DNA of 64,000 nucleotides, from positions 148,527 to 212,526 of the forward strand of contig JADFAD010000004.1 in assembly GCA_015665455.1 (NCBI GenBank), written 5' to 3'. The notes beneath the pieces were generated by a model. The model did not search any database. It saw only the letters and a list, made by a program, of their open reading frames with translations, and had not been told where the DNA came from. This stretch comes from Oceanospirillaceae bacterium (GTDB taxonomy: Bacteria; Pseudomonadota; Gammaproteobacteria; Pseudomonadales; Litoribrevibacteraceae). Shown here one piece after another: positions 49,947 to 58,816 of this stretch (positions are counted from its first letter, which is position 1; each line of letters opens with the position of its first letter). The position numbers were made by a program, and so were the translations under genes.

Positions 49947-51038
49947 TTATTCAATAACCAGTTCTGCCGAAGCAGGGTAGGTCGCACATGGGTAAATGCT
50001 TTTACCGAGTTGTTGGCCGTTTACTTCTCCGGAAACAAGGTTCGTTCGACAGGTTCCGCACATCCCTGAACGACAGCCGTGCTCAAATTGAACCCCATTG
50101 GCTTCTGCCGCTTCCAAGAGTGTTTTGTCATTGTCTTTAGCATCAATGACGAAACGAATGTTCTTGGACTTTAACAGAACGGACACCTCTCCAGTGAATG
50201 AGTCTACGGATTGGGACGTGGCCTGAAGTGGGGCGAAGTGCTCAACTTCCAAGTTGTTTAGGTCGTAACCAATATCATCGAGATAAGATAATACATCGTT
50301 CTTAAATGGCTCAGGGCCACATAAGTAGATGTGCCTTTCTTTAATGTCAGGATAGGCTTCGATTAATTGACTTGGTAAATAGGACGTCTTTTCTTCTTCA
50401 GAATGGCGTGAATAACTGATGTCTACAGAGTTGTCATTCTTGGTTTGTTCCAATTGCTGACGGAAAATAGTTTCATCCGGCGTTCTTGACCGATAATAGA
50501 AAGCGACATCAGGCTGATTAATTTGGGTTTCAAAGGCTTTGTAGATTGAATAACAGGGCGTGATGCCAGACCCAGCAGAGATAAACAGAATCTTCTCTTG
50601 ATCCCGATAGACAAACTGACCTCGCGGGGAGGATATGTCTAAAATCATGCCTTCTCGGCCATACTTATGCAGCCAGTTCGACATCTTGCCATCTGGATTT
50701 TGCTTAACGGTAATGGAAACCGTATCTTGCTGTATTTCTGACAGCGTATAGCAACGAGCAACGGGCGTGCCCGTGTTATCAATATCGACGGTCAGTTCAA
50801 TGTGTTGGCCTGGCAAAGGCTGCTTGAAGTGTTGGTTTGGTAATAACACAAAAGTCTTTGTGTCTGCTGTTTCCTGTCTTACTTCAACGATTTTTGCTTT
50901 ACAGTCGTAGGTCCAAATAAAAGGATCAAACGCTTCAGTTGCAACGTTCATCGTATTACTGGCAACGTACTCTAACCAATCACGACCGATTTTTTTAATG
51001 ACCCATGGGTGCAGTGTGTTTTTCATATTATTTAGCAT
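49947..51038 (-). CDS. Flavodoxin/ferredoxin reductase with C-terminal 2Fe-2S domain
   Basis: A 363-residue electron-transfer protein. The FAD-binding barrel has RCYTLSEIQ near 110, the NAD(P) domain SAGSGITPC near 155, and the C-terminal plant-type ferredoxin has CRSGMCGTC plus a last cysteine in YPCATYP. It should pass electrons from NAD(P)H to the adjacent membrane desaturase. It overlaps that gene by 11 bases and follows it in one operon, ended by a terminator. Confidence 0.92.
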   Translation of the reverse strand: MLNNMKNTLHPWVIKKIGRDWLEYVASNTMNVATEAFDPFIWTYDCKAKIVEVRQETADTKTFVLLPNQHFKQPLPGQHIELTVDIDNTGTPVARCYTLSEIQQDTVSITVKQNPDGKMSNWLHKYGREGMILDISSPRGQFVYRDQEKILFISAGSGITPCYSIYKAFETQINQPDVAFYYRSRTPDETIFRQQLEQTKNDNSVDISYSRHSEEEKTSYLPSQLIEAYPDIKERHIYLCGPEPFKNDVLSYLDDIGYDLNNLEVEHFAPLQATSQSVDSFTGEVSVLLKSKNIRFVIDAKDNDKTLLEAAEANGVQFEHGCRSGMCGTCRTNLVSGEVNGQQLGKSIYPCATYPASAELVIE

Positions 51039-52185
51039 TTGAAGCCTCCTTCTCTAGGAATGAAGGTTCTAATGGCACCGAAGCACTGCGCTTGAATGAA
51101 AAGCGCCACAACAACCCAATGTAATTACTGATGGCTTGCCACCAGTTCTTATTGGTTTTATACGGCAGGTTGTACTTCTTGCAGACTTCTTGTACTTCAA
51201 TTGCAATGTCTGGGTATCGGTGTGAAGGCAGATCAGGGTATAGATGGTGTTCAACCTGATAGTTCAAATGCCCCCATAAAATGCTCTGTTTACGCGTGCC
51301 TTTAAAATTCACGGAAGAATCCAGTTGGGAGACATACCACTTACCCTTACTCTTAAGTGCATCTTCCGGTTGAAGGGGTTCAGTTAAGTGCGTGGCCTGA
51401 ATTGTTAAAGCAATCCAATAATTATTGAGAACGTCTGCCAGCATATTTGCTAAAAAAACTTTGAAGAAGCCAGAACCTGTAAGTAACGCTAATAGAGGGA
51501 AGACGCCATATTCCTTGGCCCAGACTCGCCAAACGGCTCGTTGGTGTCTTTTCTTTGCAGCGTCTTCGGTCAGTTCTTCTGTATTTTCAAACGTTGCGTA
51601 CCCCTTATTTCCTAACGGAAAACGACGTTCTCTGAATTTATCATTCGCACCCAGGTTCTGAGCGTTGAAGTTATAGAGCATGGCAGGGTAAACAAAGAAC
51701 AAATAAATAGGCACTTGAAAATAATGCCACTTATTGTGAGGTACTTGGGCGTTAGTTCTCAAGAATCCGTGATTTAGATCGGGATCTTTTTCATATACGT
51801 TCGTATGAACGTGGTGAATACCGTTATGTTCTTGTCGCCATGCGGCTTCATCAATCGGCGCTTTCCAACGAAACTTTTTGGAATGAAACTGAGGAATACC
51901 TTCAAAGGAATCGTACTGGCCATGTAAAACATTATGGCCGATTTCGATGGCTTCTAGATTGCGGTGTAAAAAGAGAAAGGGAACGCCAATCAGAGCCAAT
52001 GGCCCAGGCATGATCCAAATAAGCCCTCGTCCGATCACTTCAAAAATACGAGAGTAGCGACGTATCTTCTTTATATAACGAATGTCTTTTTCGCCAAGAT
52101 CATCTCTGTGCTTCGTTTTAATGTCTTCAAAGGCTTGATGAATCTCATCGTAATTTTGTTCGCTGGACGTACTTGAATGGCTCAT
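51028..52185 (-). CDS. Membrane fatty-acid desaturase
   Basis: A 385-residue di-iron desaturase. The histidine boxes are HNVLHGQ near 85, HNGIHHVH near 115 and QVEHHLYPDLPSHRYP near 308. Hydrophobic segments are present as expected for a four-helix membrane enzyme. Paired with its own NAD(P)H reductase, it forms a complete desaturation system, as in several hydrocarbon-using marine bacteria. The position of the introduced double bond cannot be read. It is unlike the light-stress desaturase at 34179 in sequence and length. Confidence 0.9.
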   Translation of the reverse strand: MSHSSTSSEQNYDEIHQAFEDIKTKHRDDLGEKDIRYIKKIRRYSRIFEVIGRGLIWIMPGPLALIGVPFLFLHRNLEAIEIGHNVLHGQYDSFEGIPQFHSKKFRWKAPIDEAAWRQEHNGIHHVHTNVYEKDPDLNHGFLRTNAQVPHNKWHYFQVPIYLFFVYPAMLYNFNAQNLGANDKFRERRFPLGNKGYATFENTEELTEDAAKKRHQRAVWRVWAKEYGVFPLLALLTGSGFFKVFLANMLADVLNNYWIALTIQATHLTEPLQPEDALKSKGKWYVSQLDSSVNFKGTRKQSILWGHLNYQVEHHLYPDLPSHRYPDIAIEVQEVCKKYNLPYKTNKNWWQAISNYIGLLWRFSFKRSASVPLEPSFLEKEASNAK

Positions 52186-52614
52186 TTTTATTGTTTCGTC
52201 GATTGAAGAACGCGGAAGAGTAAAGGCTCTCGCAGTATTTGTCTACAGCCTTACTTGGCTTACACGTGTTAATGAATTGGATTCTTCGTAAATGCGTGGG
52301 TTTTATCCATTATTTCTAAGGATATCTGAGGGTAGATTGATGGTTTTGAAATTCTGGGTTGTGGTTTTCTTACTGCTATAGTCGTGGTTTTAAACTACAG
52401 CGAACGCTTGATCGCGTAAAAAGTGTGATCTATGTCTCTTAAATTTCATCTGAATAGATGTTGGATTGTGCCAGTAAAGCATTGTTTGGTGGTGACAGGC
52501 ATTTTTGATCAGCATTGGGATTTACAGAATGATAAAGACAAGGCCCACCCATTGGTTGAGATGTACTCCATTTAATGGGCGATGGCTTGCATATGGTTAT
52601 GTGATCAATACGTA
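52186..52614. other. Intergenic region upstream of the desaturase
   Basis: 429 bases between two minus-strand genes. It must hold the desaturase promoter; the remainder shows no gene, terminator or repeat that I can support. Confidence 0.5.
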
Positions 52615-53217
52615 TTAAAAACGGTTTTCGACCAGTACTTCATTCAGCGGTAATTGGCCGCCTCGACCGTGGGCTGCTTTTCGTGATTTACCCACCGCGA
52701 TCATCATGACAATGACATGGCTTTCAGGCAGTTTGATCAGCGTTGATACTTGCTCGGGGTCAAAACCAATCATAGGGCAGGTGTCATATCCCATGGCTTT
52801 CGCTGCGAGCATCAAGGTTTGAGCCGCCATTCCGCAAGATCGCATGGCCTCGTCCCGCTGGGTTTGAGGCTTGTCGGTATAAAACGACTCAATCATGGGC
52901 AATAGCATGTCTTGAGTTTGATGATCTGCATTGGCCCAGTAACGCTCGGGCCTATCGTTCCAAGCGTTAAGATCCGCGCATAAGATCACCAACTCAGAGG
53001 CTGCGCCTATTTGTTCCTGCCCCCAACCGGCTTCTTTGATTTGCGCTCTTAAGGTTTTATCTGTGATGCGTACAAAGCGCCAGTTCTGAATATTGTAAGA
53101 CGTAGGCGAAAGTAGCACCGAGTTCATCAATGTTTCAAAATCTTCATTCGGGATAGTGAAACTCTCATCGTAGTGCTTTACCGCGCGGCGTGTTTGTATG
53201 GCTTCTAATGTGTTCAT
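52615..53217 (-). CDS. Nitroreductase family protein
   Basis: A 200-residue FMN-dependent nitroreductase. MNTLEAIQTRRAVKHYDESF is the family opening, with the FMN-contacting RR, and SYNIQNWRFVRITD and the later GRGGQLPLNEVL (GRGG-type close) are present. I use ATG 53217, with AAAGAG upstream, since upstream residues are not family-like. The substrate (nitro compound or quinone) is unknown. It is divergent from a LysR gene 118 bp away. Confidence 0.92.
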   Translation of the reverse strand: MNTLEAIQTRRAVKHYDESFTIPNEDFETLMNSVLLSPTSYNIQNWRFVRITDKTLRAQIKEAGWGQEQIGAASELVILCADLNAWNDRPERYWANADHQTQDMLLPMIESFYTDKPQTQRDEAMRSCGMAAQTLMLAAKAMGYDTCPMIGFDPEQVSTLIKLPESHVIVMMIAVGKSRKAAHGRGGQLPLNEVLVENRF

Positions 53218-53335
53218 GTGTGGCTCTTTCTGATTGTCCGCTAGTGTTGGAATAAATAGTAAATTGTTTCTTGATGGTTGATAATCCATCTAAAAGTAAA
53301 ATTACTGTTGAGCAAAAGTTAACAAAAGAGGCCGT

Positions 53336-54235
53336 ATGGACAGTTTTGGTGTTATTGAAATGTTCGTCGCAGTGGTAGAAAACCAAGGCTTTTCGCCCGC
53401 AGCAGACAAACTGGGTGTCTCTAAATCTGCGGTGAGTAAACGCATTACCCAATTGGAAACTAAACTGGGTGTGAGGCTGTTGCACCGTACAACGCGTAAG
53501 ATCAGTCTCACGGAAGCGGGTGAAAACTACTTCGAACATGCACTTAAGGCGTTGTCTGCTGCAAAAGATGCGGAATACGCTGTTACCCATATGCAGGGTG
53601 AACCCACGGGTAAATTACGAATTAATGCACCTATGTCATTTGGGCGGATATGTTTAGCAAAACTGATCCCTCAATTTCTTCAAATGTACCCCAAAATTGA
53701 AATCAACTTGCAGCTGGAAGATAAGACAATAGATCTGATTGAAGGTGGGTACGACATCGCCATCCGTGTTGGGGCGCTGCCTAACTCAACGCTGGTGGCT
53801 CGTAAGTTGATGCCATGCCGGAGTGTGGTGTGTGCTTCGCCCGACTATTTAAAGATTCAGGGTGCGCCAATGTTTCCAAGTGAGTTGATCCAACATAACT
53901 GCGTGTTGTTTTCCTATTCGAGTGATGTGAACGAATGGTCGCTTTCAAATTCAGACACAACAGAAACGGTACAAGTGTCGGGCAACTACAAAGTAAACAA
54001 CAGTGAAGCGTTAAAAGAGGCGTTGGTTCAAGGGATTGGGATTGGTCGATTGCCTTCTTTTGTAGCAGAGAGCGCTTTGACGTCAGGGGAGTTAGTCCCT
54101 GTACTATCTGATTATCAACTACCAGAACAAACGTTTTATGCCGTATTTCCCGAGCGCCAGTTTTTACCGGCAAAGGTCAGGGTGTTCATTGATTACCTTA
54201 TTGAATGTTTCAATGAAGACGAGATGTCTCGTTAA
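53336..54235 (+). CDS. LysR-family transcriptional regulator
   Basis: A 299-residue LysR regulator. The helix-turn-helix is NQGFSPAADKLGVSKSAVSKRITQLETKLGVRLLHRTTRKISLTEAG at about 18-64, followed by the effector-binding domain with MSFGRICLAKLIPQFLQ and KLMPCRSVVCASPDYL. It is divergent from the nitroreductase gene and is likely to regulate it through the shared 118-base region; a binding site is not pinned down here. Confidence 0.94.
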   Translation: MDSFGVIEMFVAVVENQGFSPAADKLGVSKSAVSKRITQLETKLGVRLLHRTTRKISLTEAGENYFEHALKALSAAKDAEYAVTHMQGEPTGKLRINAPMSFGRICLAKLIPQFLQMYPKIEINLQLEDKTIDLIEGGYDIAIRVGALPNSTLVARKLMPCRSVVCASPDYLKIQGAPMFPSELIQHNCVLFSYSSDVNEWSLSNSDTTETVQVSGNYKVNNSEALKEALVQGIGIGRLPSFVAESALTSGELVPVLSDYQLPEQTFYAVFPERQFLPAKVRVFIDYLIECFNEDEMSR

Positions 54236-54357
54236 GTCATGTATTAGTAACGCTCTAATAGATTGTTCATTAGAGCGTTCATTCGACCGTTCATTTGGAA
54301 CAGGTTTTTGGTAATATCTCAGTACTTATCATGACATGCGTGTTAAAGGATTTAGCA

Positions 54358-55206
54358 ATGAAGACCCAGATCGAAGACGTACTGGCGTTTACCCCCAAGG
54401 ATAATCGTTTAACGGATGCGTTGTTTCGCCCCGTAGAGGCTTATTTTTCCCCTCAAAGTTACGGGACAGAGAACATCCCAAGCGATCGACCGGTGCTCTT
54501 CGTTGGTAACCATACCATTTATGGTGTGCTTGATCCGATGCTAATTCTGCGTTCGATTCAGAAAGCCACTGGCAAGTTACCCAGAGCGCTGGCCGATCAC
54601 ATGCATTTTAATGTACCGGGCTGGACCCCTTACGTTGAAAGCATGGGTATTGTTGAGGGTACCCGAGACATTTGCAGCGCATTAATGGAGGATCGCCAAT
54701 CCATATTGGTGTTTCCAGGTGGCGCAAGGGAAGTATTCAAACGTAAAGGTGAAGCTTATAAACTGGTTTGGAAAGAACGACTAGGGTTCATTGAAATGGC
54801 AATGGCGCATGGGTATGACATCGTTCCGTTTGCCAGTGTCGGGCCAGACAACACTTACTCCGTAATGTTGGATGCCAATGACATCAATGGCTTCTTGAGC
54901 GAACGGATTAAGCAAACCCAGTTTTATAAAAAGGTACTGAGAAACGGTGATTTAATTCCGCCGATTACGCGTGGTCTTGGCTTGTCGTTGATTCCTCGGC
55001 CTGAACGTTTTTATTTTTCATTTGGTCAGCCTATCTCCGTCTCCAGCCCGAAGGCGCGTGGCCTTGAAAATGCGAGTAAAGCGCATTTATTGTCCCTAAG
55101 GGATCAGGTTGCAGACGCCATCAATGGCCAGATTGGTGAGTTATTGCACATTCGGGAACAAGATACCGACAAGGGGCTGTTGCGTAAATTTTTGACATCA
55201 CTTTAA
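54358..55206 (+). CDS. PlsC-domain acyltransferase
   Basis: A 282-residue acyltransferase. NHTIYGVLDPM (His at about 52, Asp 57) is the catalytic HX4D, and VFPGGAREVFKRKGEAY the glycerophosphate-binding block in a diacylglycerol-acyltransferase-like form. I start it at 54358, where AAAGGA lies 7 bases before the ATG. It is close to the lysophospholipid acyltransferase family. The acceptor is unknown. It is followed after 23 bases by the RadD gene on the same strand. Confidence 0.88.
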   Translation: MKTQIEDVLAFTPKDNRLTDALFRPVEAYFSPQSYGTENIPSDRPVLFVGNHTIYGVLDPMLILRSIQKATGKLPRALADHMHFNVPGWTPYVESMGIVEGTRDICSALMEDRQSILVFPGGAREVFKRKGEAYKLVWKERLGFIEMAMAHGYDIVPFASVGPDNTYSVMLDANDINGFLSERIKQTQFYKKVLRNGDLIPPITRGLGLSLIPRPERFYFSFGQPISVSSPKARGLENASKAHLLSLRDQVADAINGQIGELLHIREQDTDKGLLRKFLTSL

Positions 55207-55228
55207 TTACCGCGTTAAGAACACTCTC

Positions 55229-57097
55229 ATGGCCTTTGTTTTAAGAGATTATCAGCAAGAAGCCGTTACCGCGACGGTTAAACACTTTAGAAAAAGTGAT
55301 GAATCCGCCGTAATTGTGCTGCCTACTGGCGCGGGTAAAAGCCTTGTTATTGCTGAGTTGGCGCGTATCGCCAAACGTAAGATCTTGGTACTTGCTCATG
55401 TTAAAGAATTGGTCGAACAGAACCATGCTAAGTACGAGAGTTATGGGCTGACGGCGGGTATTTATTCGGCGGGTCTAAAGCAAAAGAATACCGATCATCA
55501 AGTCACGTTTGCCAGCATTCAATCCGTAGCGCGCAATTTAGACGATTTTTCTGAATCGTACTCCTTGGTAATCATTGATGAATGTCATCGAGTGAGTGGT
55601 GATGTTGACGCTGTTAACTTAGATTCAAATAACGCAGATGAGAATCGTGATGTATGCACTGATGTAACTCATGTTGAGAGTACTGATGGCACAACGAAAG
55701 CCAACGAAAGCCAATACCTCCAGTTAATTCGTAAGCTGAAAGCGCATAATTCAAACCTCAAAGTATTGGGCTTAACGGCCACGCCGTATCGCATGGGCGT
55801 TGGGTGGATTTATCAATACCATCATCATGGTTTCTCAAGAGCAACAGAAACGCGACCTTTTGTAAGCTGCATTTATGAATTGCCGTTAAATTACATGATT
55901 AAGAAGGGCTACCTGACTCCGCCTAATATGGTGGATGCGGCCATTGCGCATTACGACTTTTCAAGCTTGAATCCGAATACCAATGGTCAATACAACGAGC
56001 GTGAAGTGAATGAGCTACTGTCTCGCTTTCCTCGTGTCACCCAAGGCATTGTAGAGCAGATTAAATCCTTAGTTATTGGTGATAATGATGTTTCTGCGCA
56101 GGATTCAGGCCGACAAGGCGTGATGATCTTTGCCGCAACGGTCAAGCATGCCACTGAAATTACGGGGTATTTGGATGCGGCAGAGACGGCATTAATCACA
56201 GGGGAGACACCAAACAAAACGCGTGCCGAATTGATTCGTCGTTTCAAAGCCAAAGAGCTTAAATACTTGGTGAATGTCTCGGTGCTTACGACTGGCTTTG
56301 ATGCGCCTCATGTGGATTTGATTGCGATATTACGCCCCACGGAATCGGTCAGTCTGTATCAACAAATCGTTGGGCGGGGCTTACGGCTTTCAGAAAATAA
56401 AAAAGATTGTTTGGTCATTGATTATGCCGGCAATGGGTTTAATTTGTTTTACCCCGAAGTGGGGGGCGCAAAGAAAGATTCAGACAGCGTGCCTGTGATG
56501 GTGCATTGCCCTCAATGTGATTTTGCAAACACCTTTTGGGGCAAAACCGACGATGATGGCCATATCATTGAGCATTACGGTCGTAAATGCTGGGGCGTTG
56601 AAGAAACTGAGGACGGCCAACGTATAGAATGCGATTATCGATTTCGGTTTAAAGAATGCCCCCATTGCGGTGCCGAGAATGACATCGCTGCGCGGGAATG
56701 TACTTCTTGTCTCGAACCTATTATTGACCCCGATGAGCAGCTGAAAGCGGCTCTTCGCTTAAAAAATGCCATGGTGATTCGATGTGCGGGTATTTCTTTT
56801 GCCGAACACAATGGCCGCTTAAAAGTGATTTATCACGACGAAGAGGGCGTTGAGTTGAGTGAATCTTTTGATCTTAAAAACAAAGGCCAAAGGCATATAT
56901 TTAATCTGCATTTTGGTCGTCGTTTTAAGCAGAGTTCTGAGCCCAGAACATTCACTGACATTAACGAAGTGATTGCGGCCACATGTGGTTTTACCGCACC
57001 TGATTTTGTCGTTGCGCGTAAATCAGGGCAATTTTGGCGTGTGAAAGAGCGAATTTTTGATTACGATGGCGCTTATCGTAAAGCCAATGAAATGTAG
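55229..57097 (+). CDS. radD: RadD-like DEAD/DEAH-box helicase
   Basis: A 622-residue superfamily 2 helicase. Walker A is PTGAGKS at about 27-33, motif II is DECH, motif III LTATP and motif VI QQIVGRGLRLS. After the helicase core two zinc-binding segments follow: CPQCDF near 430 and CPHCGA...CTSC near 478-494. This matches RadD (YejH), which acts with RecA and single-strand-binding protein in recombinational repair. It is about 36 residues longer than the E. coli protein, partly from an Asp/Asn-rich insertion near 135-160. DUF2956 and a small membrane gene follow. Confidence 0.93.
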   Translation: MAFVLRDYQQEAVTATVKHFRKSDESAVIVLPTGAGKSLVIAELARIAKRKILVLAHVKELVEQNHAKYESYGLTAGIYSAGLKQKNTDHQVTFASIQSVARNLDDFSESYSLVIIDECHRVSGDVDAVNLDSNNADENRDVCTDVTHVESTDGTTKANESQYLQLIRKLKAHNSNLKVLGLTATPYRMGVGWIYQYHHHGFSRATETRPFVSCIYELPLNYMIKKGYLTPPNMVDAAIAHYDFSSLNPNTNGQYNEREVNELLSRFPRVTQGIVEQIKSLVIGDNDVSAQDSGRQGVMIFAATVKHATEITGYLDAAETALITGETPNKTRAELIRRFKAKELKYLVNVSVLTTGFDAPHVDLIAILRPTESVSLYQQIVGRGLRLSENKKDCLVIDYAGNGFNLFYPEVGGAKKDSDSVPVMVHCPQCDFANTFWGKTDDDGHIIEHYGRKCWGVEETEDGQRIECDYRFRFKECPHCGAENDIAARECTSCLEPIIDPDEQLKAALRLKNAMVIRCAGISFAEHNGRLKVIYHDEEGVELSESFDLKNKGQRHIFNLHFGRRFKQSSEPRTFTDINEVIAATCGFTAPDFVVARKSGQFWRVKERIFDYDGAYRKANEM

Positions 57098-57111
57098 AGA
57101 CTCATCAAATA

Positions 57112-57462
57112 ATGGCCAGATATACCAAGAATAAATCGAAAGACAACGCAGTATCCGAAGAAACCAAACAAGAGGCCATGACTGTCGCCAAAGGCATACA
57201 AAAGCCGGGGCAGACCAAAGAACAAACCAAATTGATTGCACAGGGCATTCAAAAGGGCATTGATCAGTATAAGAAACAACAAAAAGCCAAAGCCCGTGAG
57301 CAAGATAAACTTAAAAAGAAAGCGGCGAATGCCAGTAAAGATTCCGTCGTAGAAAGCGAAATCGAGACTCAGGCCACAAACACAAAATTGCCTTGGGTTT
57401 TGTTGGCCGGTTCTTGGGTATTATTTGCGGTTGTTGGGTTTATAGTGATGAAGCCATTGTAA
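57112..57462 (+). CDS. DUF2956 family protein
   Basis: A 116-residue protein of the DUF2956 family. The start MARYTKNKSKDNAVSEETKQEAMTVAKGIQKPGQTKEQTKLIAQGIQKGIDQYKKQQ is a charged helix with repeated QGIQKG segments, and the last 25 residues form a transmembrane helix (LPWVLLAGSWVLFAVVGFIVM). Function unknown. It begins 14 bases after radD and may be co-transcribed with it. Confidence 0.88.
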   Translation: MARYTKNKSKDNAVSEETKQEAMTVAKGIQKPGQTKEQTKLIAQGIQKGIDQYKKQQKAKAREQDKLKKKAANASKDSVVESEIETQATNTKLPWVLLAGSWVLFAVVGFIVMKPL

Positions 57463-57495
57463 GAGCACGCTATTTTTTACACTAAAGGGAATTAC

Positions 57496-57864
57496 ATGAA
57501 GAAATCTACAAAAGCGTTTTTATTGTCTGCATTGGTATTTCCTGGTGCGGGGCACCTATCGCTTAAGAAGTTTGTTCCGGGCTTTGCGTTACTCGCGGTC
57601 ACCTTTACTTCTCTTTATTACGTGGTAACCACGGCCGTTGATCATGCGATGAAAGTGATTGAACAGATTGACGTAGAGACGGCATTGCTTGACCCAGACG
57701 CCATTACTGAACTGGCCATGCAACAACCCTTGGGCGCAGACGCAGGGATGATTAACATGGCGATCATCATTGCTTGGCTGATTGGCGTGGTCGATTCGTA
57801 TCGGTTAGGGCGTAAGGCCGATCAGGCAACAGAAATAGAAACAAAAACAGCAAAAGACGCTTAA
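57496..57864 (+). CDS. Small membrane protein
   Basis: A 122-residue protein with three hydrophobic segments (AFLLSALVFPGAGHLSL, FVPGFALLAVTFTSLYYVV and MINMAIIIAWLIGVV). FPGAGHL near 17 is a conserved-looking turn seen in DUF6677-like and related small membrane proteins. GGGAATTAC before the ATG gives a weak ribosome binding site. Its stop overlaps the stop of the opposite-strand methyltransferase by four bases. Function unknown. Confidence 0.65.
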   Translation: MKKSTKAFLLSALVFPGAGHLSLKKFVPGFALLAVTFTSLYYVVTTAVDHAMKVIEQIDVETALLDPDAITELAMQQPLGADAGMINMAIIIAWLIGVVDSYRLGRKADQATEIETKTAKDA

Positions 57865-58625
57865 GCGTCTTTAGTGGCCCAAATTAAAAACTCTCGATTG
57901 CCGTCACCACCTTTGATCGGGCTTTTGATGTAGTTTTGAACGGTCAAACCGAGAGTGTTGCACATGTCTCGGATGTCTTCTTCGACTTTCTTATACAGGG
58001 CAGGGTCTTTAACGATGCCGCCTTTACCAATCCCGCTTTTACCCACTTCAAATTGAGGCTTAACCAAGGAGACTAGGTGACCGCCGGATTTCATGACAGG
58101 GGCAAGCGCGGGTAAGATCTTCAATTGAGAGATGAACGACACATCCATGACGGTGATGTCGAATCCTTCCTCGTTTTCGGTATGTGGCAAAACCAGCGCG
58201 GGATTTAACTCGCGGGCATTGATGCCTTCGTACAAAGTAACTCGGTCGTCCTCTTGAAGTTTGGCCGCCAGCTGATCATGACCCACTTCCACACCCACCA
58301 CATGCTTGGCGCCTGCTTGCAGTAAACAATCGGTAAAGCCACCGGTAGAGCAGCCCACATCCAATCCAACGAAGCCCGTTACATCAATCTTATTATCGGT
58401 TAATGCCCCTTCGAGCTTTAAGCCACCGCGCGATGCGTATTTGTCTTCTTCGTGGCTTTTCACTTGGATTGCCTCGTCACCCTCCAGCTTGAAACTGGGT
58501 TTGTTGATGACCTTCCATTTTTCATTCAGTTGAACGGTCACTCGCCCCGATGAAATGATTTTTTGGGCATGGGTACGGGAATTAGCCAGATTCTGTTCAA
58601 CAAGCAGGACATCAATACGTTTCAT
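57861..58625 (-). CDS. TlyA-type rRNA methyltransferase / haemolysin-like protein
   Basis: A 254-residue protein with an N-terminal S4 RNA-binding domain (MKRIDVLLVEQNLANSRTHAQKIISSGRVTV) and a FtsJ-like methyltransferase domain (GFVGLDVGCSTGGFTDCLLQAGAKHVVGVEVG, then DVSFISQ and VSLVKPQFEVGK). In mycobacteria TlyA methylates 16S and 23S rRNA; gammaproteobacterial members are usually also called haemolysin-like, without proof. I use ATG 58625 because the family begins with MKRID. Confidence 0.92.
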   Translation of the reverse strand: MKRIDVLLVEQNLANSRTHAQKIISSGRVTVQLNEKWKVINKPSFKLEGDEAIQVKSHEEDKYASRGGLKLEGALTDNKIDVTGFVGLDVGCSTGGFTDCLLQAGAKHVVGVEVGHDQLAAKLQEDDRVTLYEGINARELNPALVLPHTENEEGFDITVMDVSFISQLKILPALAPVMKSGGHLVSLVKPQFEVGKSGIGKGGIVKDPALYKKVEEDIRDMCNTLGLTVQNYIKSPIKGGDGNREFLIWATKDA

Positions 58626-58816
58626 GTTCAGTGTCTTTATTGGGGTAAAAGTAGGGTGCAAATGGTCGCGGGTTTAAAGCCGCCAGATTATATCAAACTG
58701 AGTCGTTTGAATCTCGCTTGTCATGTTTTTGTCTTATTTTTGACCCCGCATTGAAACATAAGTCACGTAAAAAACTAGCCAGTTAATTTATATGAAGTTA
58801 TTAACCGGAGATAGAA